Shown: positions 1 to 10,938, numbered from the stretch's first letter. The stretch is DNA of 64,000 bases from Symbiodinium kawagutii (GCA_009767595.1 VSDK01026204.1:241304-305303), one strand, 5' to 3'. Notes: generated by a model not told the origin, from the sequence alone. Numbers and translations are program-made.

Positions 1-50
1 CAGGAAAAGTCGTCATTATCCATTGGAAGCCATTCTTAGCCGTCCTTAAC

Positions 51-191
51 TATTCTGCTCAATTTTTTGCTTATGTTTTCTGCTCATTTTGGCAAACATC
101 GATTTGGCTTCACTTCCGCCCCCACCCACCGAACCAACGCTGGAGACCCAACAGAACGGACTGACTGCCAGTCAAAGGGTTGTTTTCTGGG
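51..191 (+). CDS. Candidate exon, hydrophobic then proline-rich
   Basis: An open frame without an upstream ATG encodes a hydrophobic stretch (FCLCFLLILANI) followed by a proline-rich part (LPPPPTEPTLETQQNGL) and ends in VVFW before a good donor (G|GTAAGA) at 192. The frame stays open to a TGA at 248-250, so it could instead be a last exon. The window edge cuts off what precedes it. No family is recognised. The strong donor and the composition argue for coding, but the missing acceptor and start leave this tentative. Confidence 0.3.
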
Positions 192-463
192 GTAAGATTG
201 GTCAAACACTTGCTTTCCTAGCACCAAAGCCGACAGGGCAAGTGGGGTGACTCGATTGACAATTCACCGGTATATCCAAAGAACTGAACTTCGGGAGGTT
301 AGATCGTCAGCAAGCCAGGCATCGTCACCTTTCATGTTTGCACCCAACCAATTGGTGCTTGCCATTCTGAAAATTATCAACTGCTAGTGGCTTTCTGAAC
401 CACTCTGTTGCTGCGGTTGCCATACAAGTATCCCTGCTTGTCAAAAAGGTGCACGAAGCCGAG

Positions 464-677
464 AGTTGGGATATTTGGAATCCAAATTTGGAACCATATC
501 GAATCATGGAGTGAAACAGTGGATCAACAGGATAAGCCCGCAGGTTGGATTTCTTTCCGACGTAACGTACAGACTACTCGAATTTCAGTTCAGCATTCTG
601 CAGCGCTGTGGGATGAGGTTTACACAAGGGCTTTGACAACAAAGAAGGCTTCTTTCAGTCTCTTGCCGATCCGGTGA
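464..677 (+). CDS. Candidate terminal exon, unknown product
   Basis: After a possible AG acceptor at 462-463, a frame of about 70 codons runs to TGA at 675-677. Readable parts are VGIFGIQIWNHIESW, DKPAGWISFRR and SAALWDEVYTRALTTKK. Trp and charged residues are evenly spread, as in real protein rather than simple-repeat translation. The same frame is open upstream to 408. No domain is recognised. Confidence 0.3.
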
Positions 678-1264
678 AAAACCACGTGTCTTGTGAACGC
701 TTTCCCGTTCCAGCGTTCTGTTGGCATGGAGCCACTTATTGTATTGTTGGTTATTGATCATGGAGTTGGGCCGGATATCATTCCTGTTGATTGTTCCCTC
801 CCACGGGCTGCCGGTGTATTTGTTGCCTATCCAGGCATCATGCCAGATGACAGGCAGCTGACTACAGTGACTGCGTCAGGATTGGTTCTACTGTCTGGCC
901 ATATGAACTGACGCAATGGAGTGTCAGGATTAATTACGCAAAGACACCTGGTCCATGCTGGTCCTAGTGTAGGTATCACACTGTAAGAGCCTTGCCTTTT
1001 GTCCATGCTCACTGCTATATCTACTCACCTGTTCATCTCTTCCTTTCGACCTACAGTAGTCATTTGTCTGGCTGTTTGTCCGTGTGTTTGTGCACGAGCC
1101 ACTATCTTGTACATGATGAAGCATCCTCATGAGTTTTGGTTGGGTCGGTCGGGTCCACATAAATTGCTCCTTTTCTACAGAAACCTGAGAAAACTGTCCA
1201 ATTTCCGGGGTCGATAAATTTGAACCATCTCAAGCTACACACCACGATCAACTCCTATCTCAAG

Positions 1265-1425
1265 GATATTCGCACTGCACCTGTGGGCCCATTGTTTTCT
1301 TGGCGCCCTTCAGGAAACAAGAAGATGCCATCTCATTTTGCAAGCACATGTGCTACTCGGACATCAGATGTCAGTACTGGCTCTATGCTCCCAACTTCGG
1401 GTGCTACCTGGAAGATGACTCCGAG
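1265..1425 (+). CDS. Exon with PAN/Apple-like cysteine-rich module
   Basis: Frame after an AG acceptor at 1263-1264, ending at a GT donor at 1426 (a later GT at 1444 is also usable). The peptide has PAN/Apple spacing: FCKHMC, then YSDIRCQYWLY, then NFGCYLEDDSE. Cys pairs of the form CxxxC, a third Cys about five residues on and a GCYL motif are typical of PAN/Apple folds, which mediate protein or carbohydrate binding in secreted or surface proteins. Codon third positions are strongly G/C here, while the two other frames, also open, are less biased. A similar motif occurs in the exon at 8702. The family call comes from motif shape only. Confidence 0.5.
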
Positions 1426-1462
1426 GTGCGCCGATGCGGGCATGTGTTTTAGATCTCTCCAG

Positions 1463-1592
1463 GATTGACCCTGTCCTGTGGCTCTGTGATGGCTCATCAA
1501 AGCACCAGAACTTAGGCGTTTTTCAGAGGATATGGAAGGATCGTCTCCGACACAGTGAGGCTCACATCTTTTTTGGTCCGAAAGTGTTGCAG
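1463..1592 (+). CDS. Candidate exon, unknown product
   Basis: An AG acceptor at 1461-1462 and a GT donor at 1593 bracket 43 codons (starts IDPVLWLCDGSS, ends FFGPKVLQ). The gap to the PAN-like exon upstream is too short for an intron, so the two cannot both be used in one transcript with these borders. A long minus-strand frame overlaps but has weaker codon bias. Low confidence. Confidence 0.22.
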
Positions 1593-2049
1593 GTCTTGAT
1601 ATCTTCGGTTTCTTGGTGGCATTTGCACCGCCGCACCGCCTCAGGAAGATAAACCTCCTTATCCGCTGACGGTTCACGCTGCGAAGAAAGATACCTCCTT
1701 CGCCAAGGTGGCTCAAGCGGCCAGCAGTCATGGGGGAACCTACTCACCACCGGTTGGTCGAGCCATCTGCAGTCCAGTGCTCCTCTGGTTAGCAATGGGG
1801 AGCATGGCCATTTGGGCGGAGAGAGTTGATGAGTTGGTTGTTCTACTGTACACCAAACAGTCAACGAGCTGGTTATTCGTTGTTCGTTTTTATGATCGAC
1901 TGCAATCAACCCTTATCAGACCCTATCAGCCATTAATCACCAGCCTTAGCCTCAGCCATTCTGAAGCATTGTTTATGATTATGTACAATCACTGTATTAA
2001 TCATTGCCACCGTCACTGTCCATTTCCAGCCAGATTTTACACTTACCGA

Positions 2050-2530
2050 CCAAACGTATAGTCACAACCCACCATCATTAGCCACTATTTACCATAAATC
2101 ATCATAAATCTACTACTTATCATAGTGAACAGCTATACCATTAGCATTATTATAGTGCTTCTTGACAATTATCAGCTTTAGCTATCAATTCTCAGCTATT
2201 ATGAACCCAGTATCAGCTATTAAGAATCCATGGATAGCCATTATTCGCCACCATCATTATCCATTATCGACCATTAGTAGCTATTATAAGCAACCCCCCA
2301 CTACAGTAGTAAGTAGTTAGTACTATTCACTATCAACCATGATCAGCCATTTTGAGTCCACTATCCACTATTGTCTATTATGAACCATTCTTAGCCATTA
2401 TGAATCTATGAGCCAATGTTAATCAACTAATATTAGCCAAGATGAGTTAACCATGATGAACCATTTTTAACCAATTTCTTAACTATTCTTAAGCATCATT
2501 ACATATCTATTCACCATTCTTAATCATCCC
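2050..2530. repeat. Degenerate CCATTA-type simple sequence
   Basis: A/T-rich stretch made almost entirely of variants of CCATTATNA, ACCATCATTA and AGCCATT in one orientation, with no convincing frame. The same kind of sequence recurs at 7.1-7.7, 15.65-15.93, 22.0-22.3, 40.05-40.43 and 60.0-60.3 kb. Confidence 0.7.
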
Positions 2531-2547
2531 TTCACCACAACTGGTAC

Positions 2548-2606
2548 CTTGGAAATCGCGTCGTTCCAGGACTGCGTGGCAGGGGAGTACATTCAGCACT
2601 ACTGCC
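2548..2606 (-). CDS. Candidate minus-strand exon in a GC-rich islet
   Basis: On the minus strand an AG acceptor (2608-2607) and a GTACC donor enclose 19 codons reading AVVLNVLPCHAVLERRDFQ. The plus strand of the same islet also has a good-looking frame (SFQDCVAGEYIQHYC), so the strand is not settled. The islet stands out against flanking A/T-rich simple sequence. Confidence 0.2.
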
Positions 2607-2901
2607 CTGCCACTGGTCGTCGCGGGAGGAGTAGGGGCCGATCCAACCAGTCATGGTGCAAGTCATGGATCTGGCGAGTCATGGCTAACAATGGCGAGTA
2701 GGGGCTGATGGTTCATAGGTTCATTATTAATAATGATTTTGTTCATGATAGATTGGCTAATCATGCTTGATCCTGATCAAGAACGCCTCATGGAATACCG
2801 GCCAACAATGGCAAATCATGATTGATCATTGCTTGTGGAGTGGCCATGGCTCAAGCCAGGACACTGATGCCTTAGAAGTGCATGATGTTTCACATCACGA
2901 C

Positions 2902-4328
2902 GTGACCTTGCCGAGTGGTCGGAGCGAAAAGATTTCACGGAGCCACCATCCTCTGCTGCACGGGACTTGAAGATTCAGGCTCAGAAGGCTTTGGGACAAA
3001 GGTTCCTGAAGCTTGTGGCTGGAGATGGACATGTCTTGGCGGATCCGGAAGAGACACTGCAAGCAGCGGGCCTTGAAGATGGAGACCACGTCACTGCTAT
3101 TTCCCTTGGAGTTGAGATAGCAGCAACCGACTCTGCTTTTGCAATGTGGTGCCATGGAGGAGACGGAGTCATAACGTGGGGTAATCCTGCACGTGGTGGC
3201 AACAGTTCCAAAGTCCAAGGTCGGATCCGCTGTGTACAACAGATTCAGGGTGGGGATAGTGCATTTGCTGCCGTCCTTGCGGATGGAACAGTTGTTGCCT
3301 GGGGAAATCCATGGGGAGGTGGTGACATCTCTAAAGTCCAAGACCAGCTGAGGAACGTCCAGAAAATTCAGGCCACCAGAAGTGCTTTTGCCGCCATACT
3401 TGCAGATGGATCCGTTGTTAGTTGGGGCCATCCGCGTGAGGGTGGTGACAGCTCTCAAGGCCAGGATCAGCTCCGGTCTGTACAGCAGATTCAGGCCACT
3501 GAGAGAGCATTTGCTGCCATACTTACAGATGGATCTGTCGTTACATGGGGCGATTACAATTTTGGCGGCGACGGCTCTCGAGTCCAAGCTCATCTCAGGG
3601 ATGTGCAGCAGATTCAGGCTAGTAGATCTAGGGCTTTCGCTGCCATCCGTGCAGACAGGTCCAGGTAATGGTGGTGACAGCTCTCAGGTCCAACATCGGC
3701 TGAGGAGTGTGTACCAGATTCAAGCATCGATTGGTGCATTTGCTGCCATCCTTGCAGACGGGTCAGTCGTTACTTGGGGCAGTCCAGATTGCGGTGGTGA
3801 TAGCTCTGAAGTCCAAGATCAGCTCCGGAATGTGCAGCACATTCAGAGCACGTTGCACGCATTTGCCGCCACACTTGCAGACGGATCCGTTCTGACCTGG
3901 GGAGATCCACAATTCGGTGGTGACTGCTCTGCAGTTCAAGATCAGCTCCGGAGTGTGCAGGAGATTCAGGCCACAGGCTTCGCGTTTGCTGCCATCCTTG
4001 CAGACAGGTCTGTCGTTACCTGGGGACTTCCAGCTCAGGGTGGTGACAGCTCGCAAGTCCAAGATCAGCTCAGGAATGTGCAGCATATTCAGGCCACAAA
4101 CTGGGCGTTTGCCGCCATCCTTCCTGACAGATCGGTAGTTACCTGGGGTGGTGCATCTGCTGGTGGTGATAGCTCTGAAGTCCAAGATCAGTCCAGAATG
4201 TGCAGCGGATTCAGGCCACTATGAAGGCATTCGCTGCGGTCTTTGCAGATGGCTCCGTGGTTACCTGGGGTGCTGCATTTGATGGTGGGGACAGTTCCGA
4301 TGTCCAAGATCAGATGGCAAGTTGGTAG
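2902..4328 (+). pseudogene. RCC1-repeat protein with ubiquitin-like head; frameshifted, probably a retrocopy
   Basis: The first part resembles a ubiquitin-like fold (VTLPSGRSEKIS; ALGQRFLKLVAGDG; LQAAGLEDGDHVTAI). It is followed by ten RCC1/UVR8/HERC-type repeats of about 41 residues with consensus FAAILADGSVVTWG, then GGDSS, then VQDQLRNVQxIQAT. RCC1 repeats form beta-propellers used in GTPase exchange or ubiquitin-ligase targeting; dinoflagellates carry large families of such genes. There is no intron over 1.4 kb, and the frame breaks three times. Around 2936 the frame moves between KIS and EPPSSAARDLK. A 20-bp deletion near 3660 removes the VVTWG segment of one repeat. One base is lost near 4190. 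Coding ends at TAG 4326-4328 part-way through a repeat. No poly-A tail is visible. Sequencing error could explain the 1-bp break but not the 20-bp one. Confidence 0.75.
3135..4328 (+). repeat. Ten tandem coding repeats of 123 bp
   Basis: The Ala-Phe-Ala codons recur at 3135, 3261, 3384, 3507, 3633, 3736, 3859, 3982, 4105 and 4227. Spacings are 126, 123, 123, 126, 103, 123, 123, 123 and 122 bp. The 103 and 122 values locate the 20-bp and 1-bp deletions that break the frame. The 126-bp spacings are in-frame one-codon insertions. Confidence 0.85.
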
Positions 4329-4590
4329 AAACGGAGGCGTAGTCAGTGGTGGGCTGATGGCTTTTCGGCATAGGCTTCTACCACAGGGGTTGGTTGGGAA
4401 CGACGATGTGATCAACCAATGCGTTACTTGTTGTCGGGTTGTTGTTCGTAACCAGTGACCATGTTTTTAAATTGACCAGGGGCAATAATGACATAACCAC
4501 TACTTGACCATGAGCTAACCATGAAATAAGTACTGATCACTAACGCACCTTCATTGATCATTGTCAAGCGTTGACGGTTCCTCTACGTAC

Positions 4591-4643
4591 CATGGCGTCT
4601 TTGGATGCGTCACCCACGGCTTCAGCTGGGTTGCAGCTGCCAG
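4591..4643 (-). CDS. Candidate minus-strand exon
   Basis: On the minus strand, TAAAG precedes CTG and a strong donor GTACGT follows, enclosing 17 codons plus 2 nt (LAAATQLKPWVTHPKTP). The plus-strand frame through the same bases (VFGCVTHGFSWVAAASFTMD) also looks coding but lacks an acceptor. The minus choice rests on the splice borders. Confidence 0.28.
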
Positions 4644-4787
4644 CTTTACGATGGATCGGATGGTACCCTTTGGTGAGCTGGATCCAACAATAGGAGAAGT
4701 ATCCACTCCAATAGCCTGATGCTTCATGATAGTTCATGAGTTCATGATGGTGAATAACAATATATAGCTATGGCAGCTATGACAACA

Positions 4788-4850
4788 TGGGGGTTTCTTA
4801 AAATGGAGGACCTCAAAGTTATTTGGTTTATTACTGTAAATGATCAATAA
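4788..4850. mobile_element. Family A inverted-repeat element, one end only
   Basis: Contains GGGTTTCTTAAAATGG followed by GGTTTATTACTGTAAAT, matching the left part of family A copies. The matching right end is missing or diverged. Confidence 0.45.
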
Positions 4851-5100
4851 ACTCAATGACTATGAATGGTTAAGAGTGGATGATAGCTGGGGGTTGCCCT
4901 GGCTATTCAGAAATAGCCCTATTCCATGCCAAGGATCGGGTGGATTCATCGGCATGGCACCGTTTCTCATTTTTCATTGACATTCATTCAACTCCCAAAA
5001 TTGGATGACCTGCCTCACACTAAAGACCGGCCAAATGTGGTGAGCTCAAACTTGTCACATCAACCCGCGGATGAACTGGTGAAGATTGACAACCTGTCAG

Positions 5101-5334
5101 TTCACCATGGTTCACCTAACCTGGGCGTTTTACATAAGCCGTGGAGCATGGAGGCGTGCCATGCCAAGCCACATCGAGGCCTCGAGTGTGAATCGCGTGA
5201 TGCAACAACCCTTGCCTGTTCTATCAGATTGTGCTGAGCGTGGCTATCGATACGAGCCGCCCATGATGAGTTTGTCGCACAGGTCTGCCAACGGTTGTGG
5301 CGTCTGGTTGAAACCTGACGTGGCAATGAAGTAA
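5101..5334 (+). CDS. Candidate terminal exon, unknown product
   Basis: An AG acceptor at 5099-5100 (CCTGTCAG) opens a phase-0 frame of 77 codons to TAA. It starts FTMVHLTWAFYISRGAWRR, continues with HIEASSVNRVMQQPLPVLSD and YRYEPPMMSLSHRS, and ends CGVWLKPDVAMK. Third positions are mostly G/C. A second frame over the first half (PADELVKIDNLSVHH) is also open. No domain is recognised. Confidence 0.4.
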   Translation, partial: FTMVHLTWAFYISRGAWRRAMPSHIEASSVNRVMQQPLPVLSDCAERGYRYEPPMMSLSHRSANGCGVWLKPDVAMK

Positions 5335-6575
5335 AGCCGGTTGCTGATTGATTGCAGCAGGGGGTTGGACCCTCTCATGTCATTTCATTATCATAGGTAT
5401 CATGATCATGATACTTATATATAAATATTGTCATGATCGATCAAGAATCATATAGGCACACTATCAAAGAATCAGAGCAGCGGAGTTGCATAGCAGGGTC
5501 TCTTACCGATGATTTTGGGTGACAGCAGCTAGAGCAGAGTATCACCACCAGGCAATGGTTGTCAAATTGTTGGACCCCTGCATATCCCTGCGTGACATTT
5601 CTAATTTTTTGTTGTTATCCTGTTTCGTACCTCCACAATGGCTGAATGACAGCCATACCCATATGCAGATTGGTGATCGCTATACGATCGGTTGTATCCC
5701 AATAATTCTCGGCTATTCCACTATCGCGTATCCATTTGCTTTGAATCTTCCCTCTGATAGCGGGACTTATCTTATAAAGGAAAGTTACTTGCCAAGAGCT
5801 AATGATCACTGCGTGGCTAGGTCAAGTGATGGATCCTCCAAATCAGATCGCTTGTTGGTTTCCCGATCAAGAATTCTCGATCAAGAGTATGGGTAGTTGA
5901 CGTGCTATTGAGTATGCGTTGCAGACTTAATTCCGAAGGATTCTTTCTTGACCATATTCAGTAGAAAGCAGGATGTCTTACAGAAGCAGCGTCAAGCGCC
6001 GCTAACAACTGCTGGTTTGCACGGAATGAAACTTTCAGATCACAAGAGTCTCACAGCTTCGGAACTCAGGAACTCTGGTGCATTAAGAAAAATATATCGA
6101 GTTTGTTTTGATTATTTTTCATCAAGTGTAAAGAGTATAAACACGGATAAACACTGAACACTTTAGCTTATATGTACATGATTGTAAGAGTTTATTACTA
6201 CACGCATGAAAGTTTGATTTAGCAGAATGTGAATCATCACGATCAACCACCCACATTTGAAGGGAACGCACCTACATTCACCAGCTGTTTATGGTAAGAT
6301 TGAGGCGAGTACTGTAGATCTCCCATTTGAAGGGATGTGTTCAAAGAGTTGAACATCTACGAACGGATATGCTCATGATTTATATTTAGTAGATATCATG
6401 CGATGTGAACGTTATGAGTGACCCCTGTTAACAGCCTGCCATCGCATTGAGTAATCAATACCACATACTCATGGCATCAGCCACCCATCACTCAGCATTG
6501 CTAAGAATATGATCAAAGAAACTTAAATTTGATTGCCTTCCATTGTATTCCAACGGGTGGTAGTTTGAACAGCAC

Positions 6576-6811
6576 ATATATATATATATATATATAATTA
6601 TTATATATATGTATATCACCACACCAGAACCTACCTGGAGCTATTTTTACTGGTATTTGCAGTGTATATATATCTATCTATCTATCTATATATATATATA
6701 TATCTATCTATCTATATATAAATAAATAAATAAATATATATATATATTCGTATGTAAAAAAAAGATAGATGAATATAGAGATATATACGGTATATGAACA
6801 TATATAGATAT

Positions 6812-6860
<49 letters not shown>

Positions 6861-6900
6861 CAGATAGATAGATAGATAGATAGATATATATATACCTATG
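6576..6900. repeat. TA, ATCT and GATA microsatellites
   Basis: (TA)n at about 6576-6610, ATCT and TA runs at 6664-6720, and a long GATA array at about 6808-6886. The Tyr/Ile/Ser-rich open frames across it are translations of the repeat, not genes. Confidence 0.9.
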
Positions 6901-6966
6901 GACAACATAATGATCGCTAGAAGCACGATTGATTCGGGTTTCTACTGCCCTTAACCCGTTTCGGAG

Positions 6967-7073
6967 CTTCGGTGGCCGCCCGTGTGCAGGTCCGTGGAGC
7001 CGGACTGGCAGCATTGCCAGTCACGCTGCAAGATGACGGTGTTCTGTCACTTGCCGCGCTGCGTCACCAGGAG
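6967..7073 (+). CDS. Candidate exon, unknown product
   Basis: AG acceptor (6965-6966) and GT donor (7074, GAG|GTGCCC) enclose 2 nt plus 35 codons with strong G/C third positions. The peptide begins SVAARVQVRGAGLAALPV and continues TLQDDGVLSLAALRHQE. It sits abruptly between a microsatellite and degenerate simple sequence. The hydrophobic and charged pattern suggests a folded domain but none is recognised. Confidence 0.42.
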
Positions 7074-7079
7074 GTGCCC

Positions 7080-7700
7080 AGCAGTGGTTGGTCAATGGGA
7101 TATGATAAACAATAACAATGGTAAATGATGATGATGGTAAACAATGGTAAAGATGGTAAATGATCAACAGAATCACCATTGTTAATGGTCAACAATGGCA
7201 TATGGTGATGATGATGATCAACAATGGTCAATGATCAACGTAATGGTAAATAATGGTAATCCATGGTAAATGATGATAACCATTATGGTAAACGATCATC
7301 ATCAACAATAATTAATGATGGTTTATTTTAACGATCAACAATGGTTGGTCAATAGCAGATGGTAAACAATGGTAAATGATCATGATCAACAATGTGATCA
7401 GCAATGGTAAATGATCATGATCAACAATATGATCAACAATAGCATGATTATGATGAACAATAGTATGATCAATGGTTGGAAAGTGGTGGATCAAACAATG
7501 GTAAATGGTTGAGGTAAATTATCAACAATAGTTGCCGTAAACAATGGCAAATGATTATGATCAACAATGGTAAATGATCAACAATGAAACATGTTTATTT
7601 GGATTTCTTGTGATCAACAATTTTAAGTAAAACATTTTTGGCGATGTGATCATGGTCAAGAATGATTAGTAAGCAACGGGTGATCATGGTCTATCATCGG
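7080..7700. repeat. Degenerate TGGTAAATGATCAACAA-type repeat
   Basis: About 600 bp of variants of CAATGGTAAATGATCAACAA, the opposite orientation of the CCATTA-type sequence at 2.05-2.53 kb. No gene is supported. Confidence 0.7.
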
Positions 7701-8113
7701 TGGCTTTCCCATTCGAAAAGGATTATCTTATGGATAGTTGGGGGACCCTCCAGTGACAAACATATCGCTGGAAATCCTTGCTTTGTTTGTATATAGGGAA
7801 GGCCATGGTCCATGGAATCCTGAATAAAGGATTGCAGAGGTGTTCACACCTGCTCAACAGGGCCTTTTCCTGATCGGCTTCAAGAGGATACTGGTGAGGG
7901 TCAAACATTGTGCCAGGATATCCGAGGGAGCTCCCTGGCTGGAATCATGCTTTGCCAAGATGACAGAAACTCGTAGATCTTGTGTCAGTGTGCACTTCGC
8001 ACTGCCTTGATGATGGACACGTTTCATACATCTATTCTCAAAATGATAAAGCCCAAGGTGGATCATGTTTGTGTTCAGTTTGGCATTTAATGTTTGAGCC
8101 ATATGACTTCCAG

Positions 8114-8186
8114 ATGCATGTGGTTGGCCAGACCAGGTATGGGCAAGTCAACAGTGTCACCAGCAATATGTGCAGCACATCATTTG
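8114..8186 (+). CDS. Candidate exon with a Walker A-like motif
   Basis: AG acceptor (8112-8113) and GTTACC donor (8187) enclose 24 codons: CMWLARPGMGKSTVSPAI then CAAHHL. ARPGMGKS fits the P-loop pattern [AG]xxxxGK[ST], as in NACHT, AAA and STAND ATPases. A second frame (VVGQTRYGQVNSVTSNMC) is open over the same bases, and a P-loop this short can arise by chance. No Walker B or neighbouring ATPase exon was found. Confidence 0.27.
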
Positions 8187-8533
8187 GTTACCGGCTTCTT
8201 CAGATTACGGCCTCGGATGGGTTGTTTGATGTGCTTTAATCCATGCCCTCTAGTTATAGGTTCTGTATTGGCCACAGTTGATTTATATGATTTTGTTACA
8301 CCTTTTTCTTGGTCGCTTATTGGTCACTGATTGGTCACTTCAGTGACCACAAATTGCATGACCAGTCACAGTTCTCGGTTTCGTATTTGAACGGGTTGCT
8401 TTATTGGTTACTTCTTGGTGACAGTTCCGAGGCTTGACGAGTTTGCTTTTATTGTGGTCACAGTTCTCGGTTTCTAAAAATGGCCTGATTTTGGGGGTGA
8501 TCAATGAATGCTGGTATCCCTATTGATCATGAT

Positions 8534-8640
8534 GTATACATATATATATATATGTATATATATTTATGCATACATTAATTTTTATATTTGTAAATCTAAA
8601 TATACATATATATATATATGTATATATACGATATAATGAT
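8534..8640. repeat. TA-rich microsatellite
   Basis: Two blocks of (TA)n with ATGTATATATAC interruptions. Confidence 0.85.
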
Positions 8641-8701
8641 CATTATGGCTTGGTTCATGGGCACCACCATGGCAACAAGGACAAGGCCAACGGTTGCTCA
8701 G

Positions 8702-8810
8702 GGGTACTCGTACTGCGCAGCTCCGAGGTGAGTACTTTGCCTTCTGGCCGGATGGCGGGTGCTTGATCGCGGGCTCCGACTCCCGCCGCGTCGTAGCTGA
8801 AAGCTATGAA
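8702..8810 (+). CDS. Exon with PAN/Apple-like motif
   Basis: AG acceptor (8700-8701) and GT donor (8811, GAA|GTGATC) enclose 1 nt plus 36 codons with a high G/C third position. The key stretch is EYFAFWPDGGCLIAGSDS followed by RRVVAESYE. FxFWPDGGCLI is the second half of a PAN/Apple-like module, as seen in secreted or surface proteins; the first-half cysteines would lie in an upstream exon. It matches the NFGCYLED end of the exon at 1265, suggesting one multi-module gene, or two relatives, on the same strand. A weak resemblance to a WD40 strand (SPDG...) is the alternative. Confidence 0.48.
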
Positions 8811-9653
8811 GTGATCTCAGGACGCAGATGGATGAGATGTTGGCTTGTTGCATCTACAGATATACATTCCATCTACAGATATACATTCTAATATGTTTGA
8901 TATATGTTTGATATATGTATTTGTTCATATTTTTATATACATTCATATGTAATTATCCGTGGTATCATATGTATTTGTACATATCATAATTTCATTTGTG
9001 TGTACATTGAGTTTTGTGCATATTCATGTGTATCGTTATAGATGCTTATACGTAAGCATTTTCGGGTGTATGCATATGTAAATATGCAGTTGTCTTGTAT
9101 GTATATATATATATGTATATGTAAATATGTATATATAGATACACAGGCTTCTATGTTCCTAGCCATTTGCTAGACATGTATGTGAAATGGCCTGTCAATA
9201 CACAAGTATGTGCATGTACATATTCTTGTGACAAAGGTTCATGATCGTTACTGTAAGCTCTTCTCAACAATAGAGCCTCACAGCCACCAGCCATTGGTTG
9301 TAGCCGGTCTGACGCCGACATCCTTTTGAATCATCAGAGAGAGCTGCTATATGGCCTCATTCCCTGTACAGTATTGTGATCGATTTTTGACCCAATTATG
9401 CACGGAATACCACGGATCATACTACCATATGATTCCCATGTGTCAATTGAATGTATCCAAAAATACTATTGGCAGCAATTAGCCATAGTGAATGACCAAC
9501 ACTATATTGTAGGTATACCATGTATTACCACCACTACTATTACCACCACCACTATTCATTACATACTCCCGTGTATATCGATGTATCATACCCGAGCCAT
9601 GGTGCTTTTGTGGAGACCCTTGGGATGTGTCCAGGACCTTTGAATTGCAACAG

Positions 9654-9754
9654 CTCCTTCCAAACGCCGCCACCATCCGTGGAACGTTGGGTCGACAACG
9701 CATCTTACTCACCTGGCATCAGTCGCTGGATGGCAAGGGCCGGCCAGCGCACTG
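9654..9754 (+). CDS. Candidate exon, unknown product
   Basis: AG acceptor (CAACAG) and a GTGGTTTC donor enclose 33 codons plus 2 nt: LLPNAATIRGTLGRQRILL, TWHQSLDGKGRPAH. The competing frame (SVERWVDNASYSPGISRW) is longer, open from 9520 to 9828. One of the two is probably coding; I cannot say which. Confidence 0.28.
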
Positions 9755-10833
9755 GTGGTTTCTCACACCATAACGGACCTCCAAGAATGGATGGTTTGCA
9801 ACAGTACATGGTAAAAACAACTGGATGATTTGGGGGGGTCTATTCTCTTAAGAAATCACAACATGTATATAGGTATAGTTACACATACAGAGCATCGGTT
9901 GGGTTTTTCTACAAGTGAGAATTGTCATCACTGTTCTCGAACAGATTCATCCTTGGTGAGGTGGCTACCACAGTTTCCTTGAAGTGCCCCTGTGAATCAC
10001 ATGCGCACGATTGATGCGCATTTCACGGGTTGATCGGTGAATGAAGACTCAGATTGGGGGCCGCAGAAGTAGCTGTGAACAACATTTTGCAGAATGACCA
10101 ACACCCAACTTTTTGTCTTGACCAAGCGGACCAAGTTTCGACCTGGAAAAGCTTCGACGTTGCATCAAAAGCTTTTGCGGCTTGAAAGGTCAGAGATCCG
10201 ATGTGATCACTTGCCATTTTTGTTTGTCATCATTGGACTGTCAAGCTTCAAAGGCCAAATGGGTAGTCTCACATTTTGATCGATGACTTCATCTGTCATC
10301 GATGTCGCTATCTGTTTGCTACCCTGGGTTGACGCTCCTGGCCTTGCACGAGGAATATTGGTGTGACCATTGCCCAAAAATGGTGCCCAAGCATAGTTTT
10401 GCTGTAGCTGGTTGACAATACTCCCTGTTGGATCCTGCAGGTGGTGTGTATGCTAGTGGTTGCTACATAGGCATCCATGGGTCCACAGTTGGATTTCTAT
10501 AATCATCAGCAGGCTTCGTCTTATCCAGGATCCATTTGCATGATCGCCGCCGAACTTTGTTCCTTGTGCTTGATTCTTCCCAGTGACCCTAGGCTGCTTG
10601 GAAGTTTGAGCGCTCGCTCGCACACACACACACACTGTTGCACACACAAATAGATATGTATACACATATTTAACAACATGTATACACATGTATAGATGCA
10701 AAATACAATGTAAACAACATGTTCAACAGCTTTTCAGCACAGATCCATACAAGATGTTTTCACAGAATATGTGACTCCACTTCCATGATAGCAGGGTTGG
10801 CAGCCTCCGTTGTCAACTTGAGGCCGGGATCAG

Positions 10834-10938
10834 ATGGTGACTCCAACCGTGGACAGCAACGTGGCTCACATGGCTGAGATTGAGATCCCCATCGTTGGCC
10901 TCAACGTGCAAGCGCTGGCATCACCAGAAACTCGGTGA
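10834..10938 (+). CDS. Candidate exon, unknown product
   Basis: After an AG acceptor at 10832-10833 the frame reads MVTPTVDSNVAHMAEIEI, PIVGLNVQALASPETR, then TGA. Possible donors lie at AAC|GTGCAA and CTG|GCATCA before the stop. Good codon bias on plus; the minus strand is interrupted. Confidence 0.33.
   Translation: MVTPTVDSNVAHMAEIEIPIVGLNVQALASPETR

Noticed and set aside
1333-1731. 132-codon minus frame
   Set aside because: The plus-strand PAN-like exon through the same bases has a recognisable cysteine pattern and stronger codon bias.
6708-7014. Minus-strand frames rich in Ile, Tyr and Ser
   Set aside because: They are translations of GATA and TA microsatellite.
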